A DNA stretch of 64,000 nt, from the NCBI GenBank assembly GCA_022494885.1, contig JAGVSM010001691.1, forward strand, positions 1 through 64,000, read 5' to 3'. Positions within the stretch are counted from its first letter, which is position 1, and each line of letters opens with the position of its first letter. The position numbers were made by a program, and so were the translations under genes. Shown here piece after piece: positions 59,565 through 64,000 of the stretch. The DNA is from Micrasema longulum (lineage: Eukaryota; Arthropoda; Insecta; Trichoptera; Brachycentridae). The notes under the pieces are model-generated. The model ran no database searches and was not told the origin of the DNA. It saw only the letters and a list, made by a program, of their open reading frames with translations.

Positions 59565-60140
59565 ATTGGTAAAATTCTACAATGTTTGATTATGTCCAAA
59601 TGCTTGCAGACTGGCTGGATTTCCTCCCTAGGGAGTTGTTCGTATTTAAATTTATTTCAACAGAGAGGGAAAAAGTTTTCAAGAAGGGAATATGGAAGTC
59701 TAGGCATTTACAGGGCTTATGACCTGTCATTGGCTGGTTTAAGTGGCCACTTTACACACTGTGTAACATTCACCATTCTGCCCATGTTCCAATATCCACA
59801 TTTCCTCAACTCTTCCATCTGTTGACTTTGGTGAAGTAAAAGAGCTGAAACCTTTATCACGTGGGTGAGATTCATCCAGCTGAACCAAATCATCTACTAG
59901 GCAACGCCTGGAAACAATTTTCCAATTTTTATACTTCTTCTTTTACCAGGTAGTAATTCAACAATGTTTGATTATGTCCAAATGCTTGCAGACTGGCTGG
60001 ATTTCCTCCCTAGGGAGTTTTTCGTATTTAAATTTATTTCAACAGAGAGGGAAAAAGTTTATAAGCCCTGTAAATGCCCAGACTTCCATATTCCCTTCTC
60101 GAAAACTTTTTCCCTCTCTGTTGAAATAAATTTAAATAGG
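59565..60140 (-). mobile_element. MITE family A, one full copy plus a rearranged one
   Basis: 59568-59935 is a full reverse copy whose end TTTGATTATGTCCAAATGCTT recurs at 59960, starting a second, shorter copy (59957-60140). The latter turns back on itself: TTTCAACAGAGAGGGAAAAA (60041) is answered by TTTTTCCCTCTCTGTTGAAA (60107). Confidence 0.75.
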
Positions 60141-60144
60141 TAAA

Positions 60145-60830
60145 ATTCTATTTTAAAATTTGGTAAGGTATCAAAAATAAATAACTTTTTGTACATTTGA
60201 CCTCTTATTTTTTAAATATATAAGAGTGTATAATGTAACGCGTTTCGTCTTGTTAGGACATTATAGAACTAACTGAAATATTTACAAAGTTTTCTTTTAT
60301 ATATAAAAAATAAAATATAAACTGTACTCATCATCATCATTATTTCCTTTCTGCACCTAATGGTGCATAGGGTACACAAATAGTACACCAATCACAGCTT
60401 ATATTGAACATTTTTTTTGTTACATGAAGATAAGATAATCAGTATTACGCTTAACCATATCGGTAATCGAACCCAAGACATCTTGCTTGGTAGGGAAACG
60501 TGCTGACCATTACACCACGAGGCCGAAAATTGACTTAGTATACCCCTAATTGATTTTTAATTACAATGCTTTTCTTGGTCTATATAGAAATTCTCTGTTC
60601 TTGTTAATTACCCCCATAAACTATTATTATTCTTATTATTATGCACCTTATCATTAAACATAAATTATTTTTCGTAAATAAAGAAACTTTGTAAATATTT
60701 AAATTAGTTTGATAATGTCCTAACAAGACGAAACGGGTACAATCTTGTATATTTAAAAAATCAAAGTAGAATTAAATCGAATAAAAGCATTTTATTTTTG
60801 ATACCTTACAAAATTTTAAATAAATAACTG
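60145..60830. mobile_element. long-TIR element containing a SINE
   Basis: The left arm AAAATTTGGTAAGGTATCAA ... GAGTGTATAATGTAACGCGT TTCGTCTTGTTAGGACATTA TAG (60151-60266) is answered by GATAATGTCCTAACAAGACG AAACGGG ... TTTTGATACCTTACAAAATTTT (60711-60822). Arms about 115 bp. SINE family 2 sits within. Confidence 0.72.
60330..60527 (-). mobile_element. SINE family 2 copy inside a long-TIR element
   Basis: Blocks TGCACCTAATGGTGCATAGG, GTTACATGAAGATAAGATAA and CTGACCATTACACCACGAGG match family 2; a central part of the body is missing. It sits between the inverted arms 60145-60270 and 60700-60830. Confidence 0.82.
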
Positions 60831-60834
60831 CTTA

Positions 60835-62780
60835 CTTTATTACTTTTATAAATTGTACCCAAAAAAAATGTGCGTAGTTCTTCTGTTATAAAAATGATAT
60901 TTTCAGGCATTTCACGGTATTGGGCCCCAGGTTTATTACAATTTTAGACCCTGACATAAAGACGTCTGTCAGTTGCAATGCATATAAGAAGATGGTGAAC
61001 AAGTAGGTTAAAAGTAGACCTTTAAATATCCGGTGATTTTTTTCATTGACATAACATTATGTCTGTTTTAATTTGAATTATGTCTCTTAAGGCTGTAGTC
61101 TGGTAAAACGAACGCAAAATTAAGAAATCATACGATACCATTTAAAACGAATGCTTTTTTTTAATCGCGCAATAATGTTTTTTTTTTAAAGGTATTTGTG
61201 TTAAAAAAATACTTAAATGTTTTATGTAACTAAAATATAATTACTTTTAGAGCGACAAATTACGCCATTTCAAATTTAGACTAAACTGAGGTATCTGGGA
61301 TCTCAATAAAGACTGTATTGAACAAAAATTTGTTGAAATAATTTAAAGATAATAAGTTGAACATGAAAGTGGCCGAAGACAAATTTGAATTTTTTGATTT
61401 TGAAAAGAAATAGAAATTTTTAAAAAAACAAGCATTTTTTATTTATTTTATTTTTTTTTTAATTTTATTTCTAAGTAAAATTTAGCCTTCGGTAATACTT
61501 TAAAAAAAGCATAGAAATACTTTCGTTAAAACCTTTTTTTATAGAATCGTATTCTCTTTTTTTTTTAAACGGAAGACAATTCTGGTTAAAATATTTAATT
61601 TATAACAACATCTTATTTAAGTTTTCATGACCTTCAGACCTGCCCTTATAGATTTTATTAAATGCAAAATCTAAAAAACACAAAATGTCGAAAATAATTT
61701 CCTAAGTATGTAAAAAAAATTAACTCAAAACAGTTGAATCCTTATGATTTGGCAGCTGTTATCTCGATTTTTGGACACACTCAAAACTTTGATAAGCTCT
61801 CCAAAAACTTCGTTTTTTTTACTAAAGCCCCTTTTCCCTCGAACGGAAAATTTACCCAACTGCTTATTTACGAACTTATTCAGTTCATTTAACAAGGATA
61901 AATAAATTTCTTTATAATATATACACGTACAATTGATACAAAATACGACTAGAAAAAATTAAAGCTAGGACAAAGAAATTAATAAATAATTACTATATAA
62001 AGACAAGATCTGGCCAATCTTAGTGATAATTATTATTTACTACATTATTCAAAATATTCTCACTTAGCGAAAGATAAGATTAACACTTATACCTCGGATT
62101 TAATCTGGGCAGCTAAATTTGTCTGAAAAACAAAACTATAGGCCAACATTTTATGCATCCATGATATCCTGAATTTTCGAAATATTGATCATAAGAATTA
62201 TTTCAGACAATTAAATACTGATGGATACCTTCGGATTTAGTGCGGCCGTATCAATAGACATTTCAATATTTACCAAAAAATAAATATATATTAGGGTGCT
62301 TCCGGGATTCGAGAAACACATAAGACCGTGTATTTCACAAAATATTGTGGAATAAAATAGAGAAAAGAGGAATTCCGTCCGGTATTATTAATACTCAGGC
62401 TGCTTGGCACACACAACAGGAAAATGTTGTAAAATAGGGAGATACCACTTCTTTAACATTTTATCTTAAATGTGAAGTCAGCGAGGAAACTGTCTAGTAT
62501 CTGTCTCCTGCACTCTTCAATATTATATATAATACATGTATGATCTTACTATGCACTTTGATTCAGCCAAAGTCTGATGTCAAGTAAACGGCGTCTGGCC
62601 TAACAGTATTAGTTATGTAGATACGGGTACTATTATGTTGCTCAATATTTGCGTAAAATATGCATACGACTACAATATGATGTATTATGCAAAAAATCGT
62701 CAGTTTTTTGGATATAAACACGTGATCATTTTCTGATTCTATATTCCATTCACTAAAAATGATCTTCATCTCGGTTGTAA
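60835..62780. other. AT-rich intergenic, nothing seen
   Basis: Only chance frames. 60920-60965 has GGGCCCCAGGTTTATTACA, a weak match to the end of the CCCCGATTA MITE. Confidence 0.45.
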
Positions 62781-62789
62781 TATGTTAAT

Positions 62790-63150
62790 TATAACTATTG
62801 CTTCAAAAGTTAAGTATCTCGATAATGTACTGACCGAAGATGATAATGATGAATAGGACATAGAGAAACAAAGAAGAGTCATCAATGTCAGGGCTTCTAT
62901 GCTAGAAGCTTGGTTCTTTTATTGCAATGACGAAGTGAAGAAAACCCTCTTTACATCGTATTTGGTCTCCATGTACACCACTGAACTATGAAATAATTAT
63001 CCACTAGCAACGTGGAATAATTTAAGGGTCACCTAAAACAATGAATAAATAGGCGACTGTTTGGAATACTTGGGTACAGTCTGCACTGCCTCCGTACAGC
63101 TGGACGGATTAACTTCTAACGGAGCCCACGGGAACGACTAAAAAGCTCCA
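62790..63150 (+). pseudogene. LINE reverse-transcriptase C-terminal region, degraded
   Basis: The + strand reads KVKYLDNVLTEDDNDExDIE, RVINVRASMLEAWFFYC, EVKKTLFTSYLVSMYTTELx, and NNLRVTxNNE. This is the segment after the catalytic domain of non-LTR reverse transcriptases (F-K-Y-L-G-x-x-x-T ... D-I ... R-x-x-x-A ... V-K-x-x-L-F ... Y). Several stops. It meets an antisense LINE fragment at 63174. Confidence 0.75.
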
Positions 63151-63173
63151 ACAATAATCTACTACGACTACTA

Positions 63174-63435
63174 TTACCCCACTTCCTCGTAGGGGGAGGC
63201 AGAGAGGATGGATCGCCACACGCGTCTTGTCATACATGCCTTTCGGTTCTGTCTGCTTTTGAGATGACCAGATTTAAGATTTTTGCTTATCTGATCATGC
63301 CACGTCTTCCTTGGTCGTCCTCGTCTCACGTTACCGTTCATTCTCGCCATATATACTTGTTTTACCATTCTTTCGTTATCCATTCGTTCTTGTCCAATCA
63401 AATGTAGGGTAGATCTACTCATCCCTGTACAAGCG
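63174..63435 (-). pseudogene. LINE C-terminal fragment (RGRPRKTWHDQ type)
   Basis: An 82-codon minus frame reads IGQERMDNERMVKQVYMARM, then RRGRPRKTWHDQISKNLKSG and RQNRKACMTRRVWRSI. It belongs to the same family as the fragments at 45.9 kb and 25.8 kb, and is the least decayed of the three. It ends with the YEEVG block at 63174. Confidence 0.78.
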
Positions 63436-64000
63436 TTGACTACAAATTCTGAGACCGCCTTAAGAATTAAGTATTATTTGATTAGATTTTTTATTTTTTT
63501 CTATCCTTTCATTTCTTTATTTTTATTTTATTTGTTTTATTAGTTTTTTTTTAAAAACACTTACGAAAATCAAATATGTCTTTTTAATGGTAAAATTGGC
63601 TCTGTACTATTCAGTCTTTTTACCGGAATAAATATAAATAATAATTATTATTAGTAAAGATTAAAATTATTGAAAATTCAATAAATTTCCTTTTCGTTCC
63701 GGCTGTAATTTGTGTAGGGACTATAAATCAAACTCTCTTACTTTTAGTAAAATACAAATATGACATACAATTTTCAATGTTATTGGAAAAACAAAACCCA
63801 ACCTTTTTGTAGAGCCAGATTTGTGGTGAGGTGAAGTGATTTATGAGTAGAATGGCAAAATGAAATGAAATAAACAAACACTTTTTTTTTAATCAATTTA
63901 TTTTCAATTCGCATTATGTTAAAATCACTGATATTTAGCACTGTTCGTAACGTGAATATTATATCATATATTTGATTTCAAGGAAGATAAGCATTATAAT

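Noticed and set aside
1..64000. CRISPR array, bacterial operon or phage
   Set aside because: No regularly spaced direct repeats, no ribosome-binding-site pattern, and the window is clearly intron-containing animal DNA.

Overview
This window is AT-rich, intron-rich animal DNA, most probably from an insect. It has one spliced gene, many short retroelement and DNA-transposon remnants, tRNA-headed SINEs, and no bacterial-style gene packing. I do not assign a species. Most open frames are short and fall by chance in AT-rich sequence or lie inside repeats.

The one well-supported host gene is on the + strand from 16227 (first exon seen) to the stop at 41198-41200. Nine exons carry consensus acceptors and donors. 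Their phases agree at every junction (1,0,1,1,1,1,0,0), giving 462 codons of continuous frame. The product is a secreted-type, cysteine-rich CUB-domain protein of the kind annotated as 'CUB domain-containing' or uncharacterised in arthropods. It has a six-cysteine clip-like segment, a complete CUB domain, a conserved linker, a Gly-rich/acidic insert and a second CUB-like half ending in a Cys-rich tail. The exon with the initiator Met and signal peptide was not found and may lie upstream, possibly outside the window.

Everything else recognisable is repeats. Left part (1-16 kb): LINE 3' ends, SINEs, and terminal-inverted-repeat (TIR) elements of at least four families. Gene region (16-41 kb): introns loaded with SINEs, a degenerate mariner (26.45-26.78 kb), a degenerate hAT (30.26-31.01 kb), a palindromic MITE (29.06-29.29 kb), LINE fragments and an odd cluster of a 15-bp motif (33.4-34.5 kb). 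Right part (41-64 kb): no confident host gene; LINE 3' ends, SINEs, nested TIR elements, and one possible orphan exon at 58.2 kb.

Several elements sit inside others (SINE in MITE at 7.46 kb, MITE in MITE at 34.97 kb, L2 and SINE inside a long-TIR element at 50.7 and 60.1 kb), so a relative order of insertion can be read. The most unusual signals are a hammerhead-ribozyme-like core at 38.4 kb, with weaker relatives inside the long-TIR element; the 33.4-34.5 kb motif cluster; a diverged periodic repeat at 11.8-12.35 kb; and an unrecognised decayed coding remnant at 9.4-9.87 kb.
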